Below the pieces are notes generated by a model that searched no databases, was not told the DNA's origin, and saw nothing but the letters and a program-made list of their open reading frames with translations. This document shows positions 20,836 to 33,075 of a stretch of 64,000 nt of DNA, piece by piece; within the stretch, counting starts at the first letter, position 1; every line of letters starts with the position of its first letter. The stretch comes from Micropterix aruncella (taxonomy: Eukaryota; Arthropoda; Insecta; Lepidoptera; Micropterigidae). The translations under genes and the position numbers were made by a program. The stretch lies in the NCBI GenBank assembly GCA_944548615.1, contig OX155967.1:4623281-4687280 (forward strand). The letters run 5' to 3'.

Positions 20836-23471
20836 ACAAATACAAAACAACCAAATCAGAATACAAAAAGAGAATAAGACACAGAAGATCAGCCTCATGG
20901 AGGAACTTCTGCGACAATATATCCACAATTACCCAAGCAAACAGAACAAGGAAGATCATGGCCGATCAACCAAAACAATTACTGGGCACTCTGAGAAGGA
21001 AAGACAACAGCACCACTAGTAACCCGGCTGAGACCGAAAGTCTACTGGTGGAAACGCACTTCCCAGGTTGCAGAGTAGTTGACAAACAAGAATGGGACGT
21101 ACAAACAGAAAACTATCATCCGACCGAAAACGAGTGGAAGATAGCGGAGCATATAACGGAACGGACCAAAACAGCCTGGGCAACGAACAGTTTCAACAAC
21201 TTCAAATCACCAGGACTAGATGGAATATACCCAGCCCTCCTAAAATGGGGAGGAGACAAACTTATCGAACAACTAGCAAGCATACTATGTAGCTGCATCG
21301 CCTTTAGATACATTCCACAGAAATGGAGAGAAGTAAAGGTGATCTTTCTACCAAAACCAGGGAAAACTGATTACACAGACCCGAAATCTTTCAGACCCAT
21401 TAGCCTTACCTCCTTCATGCTAAAAACACTAGAAAGACTATGTGACAGAGAACTGAAGGATACAGCACTTAAAAACATAGGTATTCACCCGAACCAACAC
21501 GCATACACACAAGGCAAATCGACAGATTCAGCACTGCATGCCGTTGTAAACAACATAGAAACTGCACTAGCAAGGAAAAACTCCTGCCTAGGCACCTTCA
21601 TTGACATAGAAGGAGCGTTCGACAAGACAAATTTCAGTAGCATTCAACAAGCTCTAAACAGACATCAAACCGAACCATTGATTACAGAATGGATAATGAA
21701 CATGCTAAGAAAGAGAATCATCAGGCTATCTGAAAACCAAAATCACCAGGCGCTCGTGATGAGAGGATGCCCACAAGGAGGTGTACTCTCGCCACTTCTA
21801 TGGAACCTGGTAGTAAACGACCTGATAACAAAACTAAACAACAATCATTTCCTAACAATAGGATATGCAGATGATCTAGTAATAATGATCAACGGGCTAG
21901 TAACAAGCACATTGTGCGACCTTACACAAACAGCTTTGAAAATAGTAGAGAAATGGTGCAAGGAGAATGACCTATCGGTAAATCCAAAAAAGACCGACAC
22001 CATTCTCTTCACACATAAACGGAAATTGGGTACATACAAAATGCCAACCTTGTTTGGATCCAGACTAACGCTCTCTAAAGAAGTAAAGTACCTAGGAATA
22101 ACTTTGGACGAAAAACTAAACTGGAATAAACACCTAGAAAACAAACTAAACAAAGCAACAGTCGCCTTCTGGCAATGCCGAAGAATGGTGGGCAAGAAAT
22201 GGGGACTAGCCCCACACATTATACTGTGGCTGTACAAAATGATAATAATACCAATGATAAGCTACGGAGCTGTAGTATGGTGGCCCCGCACCCAACTTAC
22301 TACTGCAATCAACAAATTACAGAAAGTGCAAAGGCTAGCATGTATAGCAGCGACCGGCTGCATGAGAACAACTCCGACAGCGGCGCTGGAAATCATGCTA
22401 GGGCTTCTACCACTACACTTACATATACAAAAAGAAGCAGCCGCAACGGCTACTCGTCTAAAGAATCTAAACTTATGGACCAAATATAAAACACCGCACA
22501 CGAATATATATGATAATATACTGTCAAGCTTTCCAATGCTGGATGCGGCAATCGACAGAATACCCAAAACTATGATCTTCTGGAAAGAATATGCCATATC
22601 ATTAACAGAAGACTCAAAAGAAGCACTGAATCAAACGGACCTAAGAATCTACACAGATGGATCAAAAACCAACAAAGGTACAGGATGTGGGGTCTTCTCG
22701 GAAGACCTAAATATACACATCTCCAAACCACTTGGAGCACACAACACAGTATTCCAAGCAGAATGTATGGGAATAATAGAAGCTTGCAACGCAGTGAAAC
22801 AGCGGCAGCTAAAACACGAAAACATATGTATTCTATCGGACAGCAGGTCAGTGCTACAGGCACTGGGAAGCGATAGATTTACATCTGGGCTCATATACGA
22901 ATGCCACCAAAGCCTCCTCGAGGTATGCGGAAAAGGCAATAAGATGACACTGAAATGGATCAAGGGACACAGTAACTCAAGAGGAAACGATGCTGCGGAT
23001 GAACTAGCCCGTAAGGGCTCAGACACACCGGCATACGGACCCGAACCTATCGTGCCCCTACCCTACTCGCACATAAACAACCAACTTGACAACCACTACA
23101 AACAACTACATCAAACACACTGGAAAGAGATAGACACCTGCAGACAAACCAAAGAAATAGTAGTGGAATACAACCACAAACTTACCAAAACACTTCTAAG
23201 GGCAAAAAGGCCCCAACTACGCAAACTAGTGGGACTGATAACAGGACACAACACACTAAACAAACACCTCTTCAACATGGGCGGAACGAATAGCCCTATG
23301 TGCAGAGCATGCATGGAGGCGGAAGAAACCACAAAACACATTCTGCTAGATTGTAAACAGGTAGAAGTATACAGGACAAAACACCTTGGGACTCCAGGCA
23401 CCCTGCGCGAGGCAGCAGGAAACCTGAAAGCCCTGCTGGCTTTCGTAGAGGAACTGGGGTGGGTGGAATAG
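20836..23471 (+). CDS. LINE ORF2: reverse transcriptase, RNase H and zinc knuckle
   Basis: The frame is open for about 878 codons to TAG at 23471. The reverse transcriptase has KSPGLDGIYPALLK, then SFRPISLTSFMLKTLERL, then a palm D in FIDIEGAFDK, then QGGVLSPLLWN, and catalytic YADD at 21863-21874. The RNase H domain has all expected acids: IYTDGSK (about 22650), FQAECMGIIEA, ILSDSRSVLQAL and IKGHSNSRGNDAADELA. A cysteine/histidine knuckle follows (CRACMEAEETTKHILLDC). No native start codon exists: the open frame continues upstream into host sequence at 20778, which is why a longer ORF can be drawn. Confidence 0.9.
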
Positions 23472-23555
23472 AGCTACCCCCGTTACACGCAAAATAGGCA
23501 CACTGGATGTCGACTTGCGGAGGAACGCCCAGTATAACTAACTAACTAACTAACT
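20836..23555 (+). mobile_element. Non-LTR retrotransposon (Jockey/I superfamily), young 5'-truncated insertion
   Basis: The insertion is flanked by the 19-bp duplication AAACGGATACAGTTACAGG at 20817-20835 and 23556-23574, with no mismatch. It ends in a (TAAC)n tail at about 23535-23555. The element starts inside ORF2, having lost ORF1 and the endonuclease domain. An uninterrupted frame and a perfect target duplication indicate a recent event. RNase H within ORF2 and a short tandem tail place it near the I/LOA/R1 side of the Jockey superfamily. Confidence 0.93.
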
Positions 23556-23699
23556 AAACGGATACAGTTACAGGTAATTTCTTAGCAGTTTTATCAATTT
23601 TGACATGTTATGTTTTGTACTTTTTTATTTGTTGAGTGGGGCTTTTCTAAGGTCTTTATGAGCCTTGTAACACTGCAACCATTGCTGATCTATTGTGTT

Positions 23700-24712
23700 C
23701 GCCACCTACTATAGTTCTGCACTAAGCCTCATGTCATTTAAGAACCGCAACAGGCTTTTGGCGCCAGATTGTTTTACCTCAGATTGGAGGTAATGACAAC
23801 CTAAGTGGGTGTGTCTTTTACGCATCAGCGGGCCACACTCGCACATGAGGGGCAGGGGAGTTTCGCCTCTCGGCAGAACCTGCAGATTTTTGTGTCTGAG
23901 CTTGAACATGTATTTGTCCTCATCAGTATGCATAGATTGTTCCTATTTAGCGATAAGGCCTCACGGGCCGTCTTACGGTCGTATGCCTTAATTAGCGCTT
24001 TGGAATGATTCAACCCTGGCGTGATGTTCCAGTGGTTGACGGATTGTTCTAAACATATTTGTTTGAGCATTAGGTTTGCAAGGCTTTTTGGTACGCCACA
24101 GCAAGGTTCAGGGCCGTATAACGTTCCCTTTGCTCCCGTCTTAGCAAGTTGGTCGGCTTTTTCATTTCCCTCGATTCCTGCATGGACGGGAACCCATCTT
24201 AGATTACCCTGTTCTTTTCGCCCAGGGAATTCAGTAGTGATATGCAGTTTTGCACTACCTTTGAATTAATAGTATTCGAGACTAGTGCCATAAGAGCTGC
24301 CTTGCTATCCGAGTGGATATAGATACGGTTGTTGGCGTAGTTCTTATGTAGGTTGATATCCGCACATTCAATAATGTCATATAGCTCCGCTTGGAATATG
24401 GAGGTGTATTTCCCCAAGTTTACACTTTCGAAGTTTGGTCGCTCTCCATATACCGCAGCCTACATCAAGTCCCGACTTGGACCCATCAGTATACCATTTA
24501 AGGCTACCGGCCTCCCAGTGCAGTTGGTTTTTTAGCCAGTCGTCTCTGGGTGGCAGTTCCACTAAAAAGTTTTCCAAAGTTTAGGAGTGGAAGCATGGAG
24601 TCTGAAACCATGTTAAGAGTTGAAGTTTCACTGACTGAGTCAAGAACTGATCTTAGTGCTTGTGAGATCCAGTTTACCTTCTCCCGGGCAGACAGCCTGT
24701 ACATGCTGGCTT
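23700..24712 (-). pseudogene. Degraded LINE fragment with RNase H domain
   Basis: On the minus strand, frames broken by stops and shifts spell an RNase H region: LKWYTDGSKSGLDVGCGIW (about 24500), then YTSIFQAELYDIIECA, then IYIHSDSKAALMALVSN (about 24310), then toward lower coordinates EKADQLAKTGA and a terminal cysteine-rich stretch near 23830. This is the C-terminus of a Jockey-superfamily ORF2, different from the element at 20836-23555. It abuts the piggyBac relic at about 24715. Confidence 0.7.
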
Positions 24713-24715
24713 TTG

Positions 24716-25592
24716 CCTTATGTACTTAGTATAAGTACTTTTTTATTTGGTTTGCACTTGTAAAGGGTAAGTGTGTATCCATTGGATTGGTACAACAACG
24801 TTGAGAAACAAGCCATGCTGTCTTTATTCAGTTTGCAAGTTTTCGGCAGTTCCCTCTTGTTTGCACGTATTGTTCCAAGCAACGAAGTATTTTTAGATCT
24901 TAATTTTAACGTCAAAGGAATACTTGTAAAAAAAATATTGGTTGTTACAGTTTTACCTTTCATGGTATACGGTTCAAGAAGTTTCATTATGACAAATTCG
25001 CTTAGGGGGATTGATGCATTTCGAGCCTCGTCTTTTCCTAAATCGGAGAGCCACTTATCACATATTTCGTCTGTACATCAAACGCCAGCCAAAATTTTAT
25101 GCCAAATTTATGGGGTTTCTTTGGCATATACTGGGTAAATCTGCATCTGGTCTTCGTTGGAAAAAGTTGCTCATCCACAGTAATATAATGCCGATAACGG
25201 AACGAACGAAAGACGCATGGGCCGCTATATGTACTGCATCGGTCTCATGATTCTCCCGAAATCATATTTCTGTGCCGATAAAACATTGCAGTACCCATCA
25301 ATTGTTATAGCTGCTTCAATGTCATTTCATCACAGAATTTCTTCATGGAAACATGCACCAGCCATTTTGACTGGTAGTGGTACCTATAAGTGTCGATAAC
25401 AAAAAATATATTTGTTACGAATATATATAAAGTAGCATTAAGTTTGTAAAATGTATTCTCTACAAAAGTCATAACATCATCATCATAGCTACAAAAGTCA
25501 ACATCATTTCGGAAAGCAAATGTTACATGAAGTAGGAATTTTGAATTGAAATTGCATGACCAGTCAAAATGACTGGTCTGGTAAATCTAGTG
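24716..25592 (-). mobile_element. PiggyBac-like transposon relic
   Basis: The minus strand reads, with at least one frameshift, as the core of a piggyBac transposase: DEQLFPTKTRCRFTQYMPK and KPHKFGIKFWLAFD (about 25030-25170), then VIMKLLEPYTMKGKTVTTN and FFTSIPLTLKLRSKNTSLLG (about 24850-24990), then ELPK and a VLILST tail. One terminus is preserved: reading inward from TTAA (25593-25596) it is CACTAGATTTACCAGACCAG, followed by a TCATTTTGACTGG word that forms a small palindrome. The other terminus is lost at the junction with the LINE fragment. It cannot encode an active enzyme. Confidence 0.75.
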
Positions 25593-25596
25593 TTAA

Positions 25597-26924
25597 ATGC
25601 GGAGACTGTCTGAAGTGAGCATATATTTTTAATTTACCATATTCCTGCACGGAATTTAACAAAAATAAAAAAAAATATATCAAAAGTGTGTCAAAATACT
25701 AAATAGAAGAATAAAAGCAATTCTTGGTTTTTCTTCATCATCAAATACTGCACGGTTTTCTTTTGAGGTCTATCTGGCAACCCTGTTAAGCTTCAGTCAC
25801 ACGGAGTGAATTTGCTCGCTACAAGTTGGAACTCGCTTTAACAACTCGCTGCCTGGTTTTTTTAGTGCCACTTCCCAGCTATTGCCTAGACAACGACATG
25901 CAGACAACACCTCATGTACTGTCGTCTGTCCTAACCTTACTTCTGACGATTGAAGAACTGTCAAATCGCTTCCAAAAACTCAAATATCGTCGAGTGACAA
26001 CAATCGTGCGTCCTATCTTCGCTTCAGAATCCAGGGGCAGGTCTCCAAGCTTTCACCTGTCATCTAGTGTGGGCAGTTTCAAGGTTGAGTCTTGCCGTAT
26101 TCCATATGCTTCAATTCCATTGGAATATTGGTGAAATTTCTGCACAAAAAACGGATTCCAGATCTTGTAGATTAAATATCTTAAGCTGTTCGCTCTTTCA
26201 GTTATGGCTGAGATACGCAGTCACGTTTTAGTTCACTGAGATATATTGTTACAGCGAAGTACTTATGCGTTGACACCTTTCGGGTGAGGGTGAGGGTATT
26301 TTTAGGATATTTGATGAATTGAGGATAGTGATACTTTTTTAAAACGTAAATTTATCAAGACTTGCTAATAGATCTGACATCATACGACGCCAGCGTATTT
26401 TGAAAAGACACCTTCATGAGCCATAAGTTATAAACAGCTGAAGAGTACGACTGTCGCTCTACGATCCATAGTTAAGTTTGTTTTGTCTTATTGTTGAACT
26501 AGCATGTGCGAAAAAATCTAGTCACCTGGCTGATTTTGTGTTTCCTTAGTATTTGGACCTGGCAACTGGCATCTCAATAAAAGCTAGAAGTGAGAATCTC
26601 AGTTCTAGATTGGACATGGATTGGTGAAATTGTGTTCCAATAGCCTGGAAGGTGTAAGGAAACTACCAGACTATGCCTTCTAGTAACAACATGGCTGCAA
26701 ATTCAAAGTTTATTCTATCTTACAAAAATATATTCCTTGGAATCCTTGCCGGGGTGATTTGTTATTTTCAGCAACAAGACTTGTAATTATTTAATAATAT
26801 ACATACGGATTCCATTGTACATTATAAATAAGTCTTTAATGTTGTTATAATGGCTGTTTTGATTATCCAAATAAAACGAATATGCTAATTCTTGTCTTTC
26901 ACTATTAGAGAACGCCATTGTCGA
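25597..26924. other. Unannotated AT-rich sequence
   Basis: No gene, element end or long repeat was recognised. The short frame at 25826-26134 has no family signature. Confidence 0.45.
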
Positions 26925-27590
26925 CTAACATATATGAGTACATCCTGCTTCTGATGAGCTCGGCTTGGAAGGTGTCTGTTTGGCAGTTAACGATTCCTGC
27001 GCAGTTGGGCCATTAAGATTTGCTCTATCTCTGGTCGGCTCGACTCCTATCCAGTAGCCTCCTCGAAGAGGGTTAAACCTGGAAAAGACTCCACTGTCGC
27101 TGCAGTATCGGGGACATGGGATTAAATCCTCTGGGGGATGATTTTCGGACGCTGCTGGGTAGTTTGCGCAACGTGTGGCGCCAGACAATTGGCTGTGCAC
27201 TTCGGCGAATAACTGGCAGGTCTAGAAACGATCATAAGTTTCCTAAGTTCGAACTGAATTGCAATAACATCAGATAGAGGCTGCGCAAGCGACTTCGAAT
27301 CTGCCACCAGACTGTAGGATGGAGAAATATGGCAAAATCTGGAAGTGAGGGCTTGAGGTCGGCCCGCTGGTTTCGCTCCCCAGTGCCTCGCGGTAAGGTG
27401 TTGGACTTTCACGGGCTCGTCAGTGAAGCTAAACAGTGGACTGTCTTTGTCCGCTAAGGGAGACAACTTCATGTTCCCTCCATGGAAGACAGAACGGCCT
27501 GATGTTGTTAAAACTCCCTGGGGTGATGGGTTCGACCGTTGTGTTGACACCCCCCCCAGATGCTTCTGATGAGCCTGTACCAATGCCTCG
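26925..27590. repeat. Unclassified GC-rich interspersed repeat, copy 1
   Basis: Shares ordered words with copies at 42000-42545, 48490-49510, 51640-52935 and 58230-58450: CTCGCGGTAAGG, then GTTGG, then ACGGGCTCGT, then a GTGGACTGTC-like word, then GGGAGACA, then AGAACG, then TTAAAACT and GGGTTCG. Open frames across it on either strand are not similar between copies, so it is probably non-coding. The family is GC-richer than its surroundings. Confidence 0.6.
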
Positions 27591-27921
27591 ATACGCTTTA
27601 ATGGAGAATAGCGTATGCCAAAGAGATGTCTTAATAACGCAATTAAAGATACAAGGTGTGTGAGAAAAGTAATGAGACTGATTTTTTATCTACCAAGGTT
27701 TTTACTTTTTTCAAACAAGCGTTCCCCTTCAAAAAGGTTCCCTTCGGCAGCTATACACAGTCCCAAAATGATGTCCTATTTAAGACATTTTTCAATTTCG
27801 GGAAAAGAAAAAAGGCACAAGATGAATTAATCTGATCAGGTGAATTAACTGCACAAATTATTAGGTGCACAAATTATTAATTAACATATTTTTAAAAATA
27901 TATATTTATATATATTTTTAA

Positions 27922-28175
27922 CCCCTCAAGCCACGATTGGCCGATATCGGCCACAAAACGATCCAGCGTGACGGACCCGTTTTAATTTTATTTTAATTTA
28001 ATTTGTTTGATTTTATTAAGTTTTAATATGTTTCATTTTAATAATGGGTACAGTGGTTTGGCAGTAATTAATGTTTTGGTGAGACAGTGTCGTAATTCAT
28101 TTTTTTTACTAATTTTTACTAATTTTTTTTGGGACAGCAACTTGTCAATCGGCTGAGGGGCCGAGGCCTGAAGGG
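27922..28175. mobile_element. PiggyBac-like MITE, 254 bp, second copy
   Basis: Collinear with 13700-13950, including GATTGGCCGATATCGGCCAC near the left end and ATCGGCTGAGGGGCCGAG near the right. Flanked by TTAA at 27918-27921 and 28176-28179. Confidence 0.75.
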
Positions 28176-28539
28176 TTAACATTGAACTAACTACCAAAAA
28201 TTATTTGACTTTGTTGTTATGTATTATTTTGATAATGAATTGTACTTTTTTTGACTAGATATTTTTATATTAAATCCTATATTTCTCAACATGTTAAATA
28301 TTATTGACTGTTTCTTTCGTTTCTCACATATAACTTTATTTATATTATTTAATTGAATTTTATATTATTGCCGATTATATAATGGAATTGCATTTTATTT
28401 ATTACATTATCTTTTAATATATTTTTAAATTATTTTTATTATTATTCATATTTTTTTGAAGACCACACTTTAGGGCAATTTATTGTTATTAGCTTTTTAC
28501 TAAAACTTGTACATTTGTAAGCAATCAAGCAAACTTGAT

Positions 28540-28700
28540 TGTAATATTAGAGTCCTGTTCACCCTGGAACGGCCTGTCCCAGTTGGGTGACAAAATCAAA
28601 TAAGCAAAAGGTTAAGGTTTTGCCATTCGGTTCCTGTTATTTTTGTAAGCAAATCAATGTTTTATAGTAATTAATTCTTAAATAAATAAATAAATAAAAA
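28540..28700 (+). repeat. LINE 3' end with (TAAA)n tail
   Basis: A short non-coding stretch ending in ATAAATAAATAAATAAA (28680-28697), the usual form of a CR1/L2-group 3' terminus. No coding part remains. Confidence 0.4.
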
Positions 28701-28732
28701 TAAATATTTGGTCATTGACAATCCTCTCAATA

Positions 28733-28833
28733 ATGCCCGGGCCACACTATAGCAATAATTTAGGTGTGGCCGCAGGAAAAACGCCCATCATCGCCATTAT
28801 TAACGTCATTTTCCGTTAGTGTGGCCCAGGCAT
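28733..28833. mobile_element. 101-bp MITE with 17-bp inverted repeats
   Basis: The left end ATGCCCGGGCCACACTA and the reverse complement of the right end ATGCCTGGGCCACACTA differ at one base. The interior is short and non-coding. The superfamily is not clear because the target duplication is ambiguous. Confidence 0.7.
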
Positions 28834-28841
28834 AAGAACTT

Positions 28842-29170
28842 CTTCGATTGTCTTTCTGCTCAGTTGTGAGGTTTTTCAGTACCATTTTGGCACAAACCTT
28901 CCGCACTATTGCCAATCTTTGATCAAAATTTGATGTACGGTGAAAGTGTTTAAGTTTAACTGATCACTCATCATCCTTATTGTTAAACAACAGTCTTATA
29001 AACAACGTTCGCCGTTTTTTTTAAGTTAAAGGTCTCTCTGTGGTCTTGATAAGAAAAATGTTTCAACTTTTCAAAGGTCACTCTTGCGGGCTCCCTAAGT
29101 TTAACACAAAAGTTGATGGCATAACGTTCTAAATTCTGCTGCTCCATTTTCGTAACACTCAACAAAAACA
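28842..29170 (-). pseudogene. Mariner transposase relic
   Basis: On the minus strand the N-terminal part reads MEQQNLERYAINFCVKLREP (about 29145) and a shifted frame near 28850-28940 reads QRLAIVRKVCAKMVLKNLTT, both standard mariner segments (the second resembles the AKMVPKNLT motif). Most of the protein between them and the DDE domain is missing. Confidence 0.65.
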
Positions 29171-29180
29171 CAACTTAACT

Positions 29181-30150
29181 GTTGGCGCTCTCAAAATTTA
29201 TGTGATGGCTGTACGGAGCTGAAACTCGGACTGAGCACCTGGCAGGGATGAACCTGTTTAGACAAGTAGAACAATACAGTATTTCCAGATAGACTGCAGT
29301 GCTGTCAGCCTCATTAATCTTCTCACAACAAAGGTCGTATATTCACAACAAAGGTCATGTTAAGCTTCCCTTTTGAGATATATTGATGATATTACATAGA
29401 CCCCAAAAACGCTCTTAACGAACACTGAAAACCGCATCAAAATCAGTTGAGAGGTTCTTGAGATAAGTGCGATCTAGGGATAGATTTTGAATTTTGGACA
29501 ATAACTCAATATTATAAGTATATTACTGTGATCTCAATAAAAATAAGTATATTATTGAATTATTTTTTTTATAGCTGTCTCGATGCATATGATTTTTGTT
29601 GCTCCCTTCTGTCACACATTTTATGAAACGTATAAGGCGCGTTCGCCATTTTAGCCTTGGTCGCTAGGCAACAGCAAGGTTTTCTCTCTCCTTCAGACCC
29701 ACTCCTTGCGTCTTCACACTCTGGCGAGCACAAGTCAGTCGCCCGAGACTTGCATAATATTCCAAAGATTGTTGTCCTAACAAGCAAAAATGTGACAGTG
29801 GTATTGAATATATATTTTTTAATATTTATAATAAGAATTTCATGATATAGAGCTAGATAAAAATTAACGCTTGCATTCTAGTTAATAAAAGTAATAAAAA
29901 ACTGAGGATCTGATTTCGCATGACAATTAATAAATTAAAACATTTTTGTGACGGAGGTGTTTATTTTTTGTTACCACTCCGAGAAAATTTGAAATAAAAA
30001 AATGTCAAGTAATACTACTATGCAATAAATTATTTTGAAATCTATGATAACAAGCCAATAACTTTTATTAATTTAAAAACTATTTTATTTAAAATACTTT
30101 TTTAACAAATCTAAAAATTAATCAGTCATATTGTCGATAGAAAAGAAGAA
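29181..30150. other. AT-rich sequence with no recognised feature
   Basis: No motif-bearing frame, repeat or element end was recognised. Confidence 0.45.
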
Positions 30151-30152
30151 CG

Positions 30153-30300
30153 TCCCACATACGAATGGAGCAGCCATGGAATTCACCGACCGAAATCGGG
30201 CCCATCCTAATATTACTGCACTTTCGGGGGGTGAGCAGAGGACTCTGCACTAATGACCAGCTGTGGTAGGTTTAGGACAACTGTCCTGCCACATGTGGGA
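30153..30300 (-). mobile_element. RLE retrotransposon 3' UTR fragment
   Basis: The reverse complement matches 12473-12620: words CCACATGTGG, CCTAAACCTACCACAG, GATGGGCCCGA and GGTCGGTGAATTCCATGGC appear in order. Only the non-coding 3' end is present. Confidence 0.8.
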
Positions 30301-30639
30301 GATACTTCAAAACAAGACGTATAAAACATAATTTTATTTAATAAATCTATGGTATAAAATTAAAACATCATTCTTACTTATCAAAAGCATTTTTATTATA
30401 TAAATAGCATAAAAATACAGCAAAAATACTGTAACATTCAGATACAAAAACCTTACACATCTAACTTCATGTCAATCTTAAGTTTATTAGCGACCATTCG
30501 AAGACAATGTTTCGTTACAACATTATTACATCATTATTGTTAAACCTATCCAGTCAAGCTGCCGTAGATGAAGGCACATTCGATTATCTTTGGCAATCGT
30601 GGAAAATACTGTAAAGCAGGTCCGTAGCTAGGGTGGTGG

Positions 30640-31060
30640 AAGTAGTTTCTCTCGCGCTTAAACGTCTGGGCCAACGGTGCAAAGACCGTGGAAATGTTGA
30701 AAAAGTGTTTCAGCAGCAATACTCTATCGAAAACAAACGTTTATGTGTGGCACAAACGCTTTAGAACTGGTCTTGAGTCCGTCGAAGATGACGATCGCAG
30801 TGGCAGGCCGTCAACATACGTCAACATAAAAAACCGAGAAAAACGTTGAAAAATTGAAAGAAATGTTGACCGAAAACCGCAAAATCCAGTTGTACCTGTG
30901 GCGATTTCAAATGGCACAAATGCTTAGCATAAAGTTTCATACGAGAGTATGTACTGACTGATATTAAAAAACGACAATGCCGAATTCGATACTGAAGAAT
31001 TGACATCCAATATACACTATTGCATGAAGCCTGTCTCTGGAATATATTACCCACACATGT
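30640..31060 (+). pseudogene. Mariner transposase N-terminal relic
   Basis: Broken frames read NGAKTVEMLKKCFSSNTLSK, then WHKRFRTGLESVEDDDRSGR and PST, the paired HTH domain and linker of a mariner transposase. Later residues (ENRKIQ, then LSIKFHTRVCTD) correspond to the second HTH. The catalytic domain is lost. Confidence 0.7.
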
Positions 31061-31061
31061 G

Positions 31062-31853
31062 AGGACAATTCCTGTGGATTTTAATGTTAGATGAGCTGCC
31101 TTTATAAGTGACTTTATTCATATTTTTATCTTATTTTTACCACAAAACATGTTGTCCCATTAGGTTAAAGCTGTCATATATTGCTTCGACGCAATAAGCT
31201 CGCAGATTTCTTTGATCAAATAAAGCATGTTATTATTGTTAACATTTTTAATGTATTTTGGCATCAATTACAAATATGTAACACACCATGTGAGTCCTTG
31301 TTGTTATGGCGTTTTTCGTTCTTTATATGAAGTTGATCTACCGTTTACTGTGACGATAGTGCTGACGACTTTTTTATACTTACTAAGTATATAGCAAAAA
31401 AATGGAAGGAAATTCCCCAGGAACGAAAGTATACTCCGACGATAACATCGACCCACAGGGCCCTCCTAGGAAAGAGTTTACCCTAGAGCTGTTTTCTAGC
31501 TACGGACCCAAAGTCTGATAATCCAAAAATAATAAATTAGCAACTAAGCTAGGTTTTAAACTAAATATCAAAAGTGCGAAAGCTAAGTTGATGGATGGAA
31601 TCTCTCAAAAATGCAGATTTTATTACTGTTAGTCGAAGAGCATGTGAGGCTTCTTTACGAGGAGATTCCAGCGTTTCGTGACGCTGCTCTTACGGCGTTT
31701 CGGCGACAGCCTAAAAAGAAAGAGTTTAGGATAACATTCTTGCACATTATCAACTTTAAGCACCGTTTCCACAATAACAGATCTAAACCAAAAAGTCGTA
31801 GATTATTATCAATTCAGTTTTCATGTATAATTCCTCTAAAAAATCTCGTGTTT
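31062..31853. other. Unannotated sequence left of duplicated block copy B
   Basis: A 38-codon frame at 31402-31518 starts MEGNSPGTKVYSDDNIDPQG but matches nothing I recognise and has no splice partner. Otherwise AT-rich. It is the unique left flank of copy B as far as this window shows. Confidence 0.35.
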
Positions 31854-31854
31854 C

Positions 31855-32178
31855 AAAAATCTGGAATATGTAGAACGTCTCCGCAGATTGCAACTGCCCA
31901 CACTCAAGGATCGTCGGATCAGGGATGACCTCATTAAGACATATAAGATCCTCAACGGATACTACAATTGCCCTGAGTTGTCTTCTATCTTCAAGCGAAA
32001 CCACAAACATCATCTGCGAGGACACAACTTTAAACTGGAGAAAACACGATTCCACACCAATCCCAAGAAACATTTCCTAAGGAGCTGGATTGTGGACCAG
32101 TGGAACAGTTTACCTGCTGAAGTGGTTAAAGCATGTAGTGTTAACAAATTCAAAAATAGATTAGACGTACATCTTTAA
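31855..32178 (+). pseudogene. LINE ORF2 C-terminal fragment, copy B
   Basis: Same peptide as 2-325. Upstream of 31855 the frame no longer resembles a polymerase and soon meets stops, so the LINE fragment starts at about this point. Confidence 0.78.
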
Positions 32179-32381
32179 AAAGATTGTAATTGTACTAATA
32201 ATGAGGAATGTACTAAAATAATAATGAATTTCCTAATTTCAATACAATCTGCGACCCGCCATGCAGAAGACAGGTCGAAGTGGAGGAGCCTCGTAGGCAA
32301 ACTGTTGTCTAGTGGCCACGATCCTCAGTAATGAGGGACCGACGGAGAAGAAGAATTTCCGAGAAAGAAATACATTAAAAA

Positions 32382-33019
32382 AACAACTCGCTTACTAAAT
32401 AATTACATACCCATGCTCAGGTGTATCCGGATTGTAGTAACCAAACGACTTCTCCGCTGCATATATCTTGATTATTGAAAAAGGTTTTGTAGCGGAAAGT
32501 TTTTCCTTTAAAGCCATTCCGCACCGTACCGTCAGACCCATGTTAGCACAAGCCACTGAGAGGCTAAGTACCTCGCGAATAACAGCAAGGAATTTATCAT
32601 GGCGGTAAGTGAGCATCCTTGATCTAAGGCTGCCTTGGAGCCAGTTAGAATAGGTCAAGCTGGGCACGGGGTATTCCTACAAAGACGGCATGAGCACTGG
32701 GGTCTAGAAGTGTAAGCTGAAAGGCATTTAAATAAAATTTCAGCAGCTCTGGCGTCCAGTCATACAACATTATCTTCCGGTGCATTGGGGGAGGAATACA
32801 AAAGTCCCCGACTGTTCTTCAAACATTCTGGCATTGAAGGCCAATAGCATGTGCCATACTATTGCTATCGTAATCTCCTCGCAAGAGGGACTTCTTCAGG
32901 TCCACATTACTCATGGTTCTACTGCCATACCCGAGACCATTGTCATTCTGGCTGATTCCAGTAAGAAACTATTTGTAGAAGTCTATGTGGGTAAAGCTTT
33001 AACCGGCAACACATGGTAA
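32382..33019 (-). pseudogene. RLE retrotransposon fragment, copy B
   Basis: Copy of 530-1167, with one or two base changes. Confidence 0.75.
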
Positions 33020-33075
33020 GCGACAAAAAATATATATATATATATTTTAATAACTGAGAAAGTACTCTTACCATA

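Noticed and set aside
22175..23401. Minus-strand and other-frame ORFs over the LINE at 20836-23471
   Set aside because: Shadows of the reverse transcriptase/RNase H frame.
27122..27583. Minus-strand 153-codon ORF
   Set aside because: It lies in the GC-rich repeat family, whose other copies do not keep the frame; high GC explains the lack of stops.
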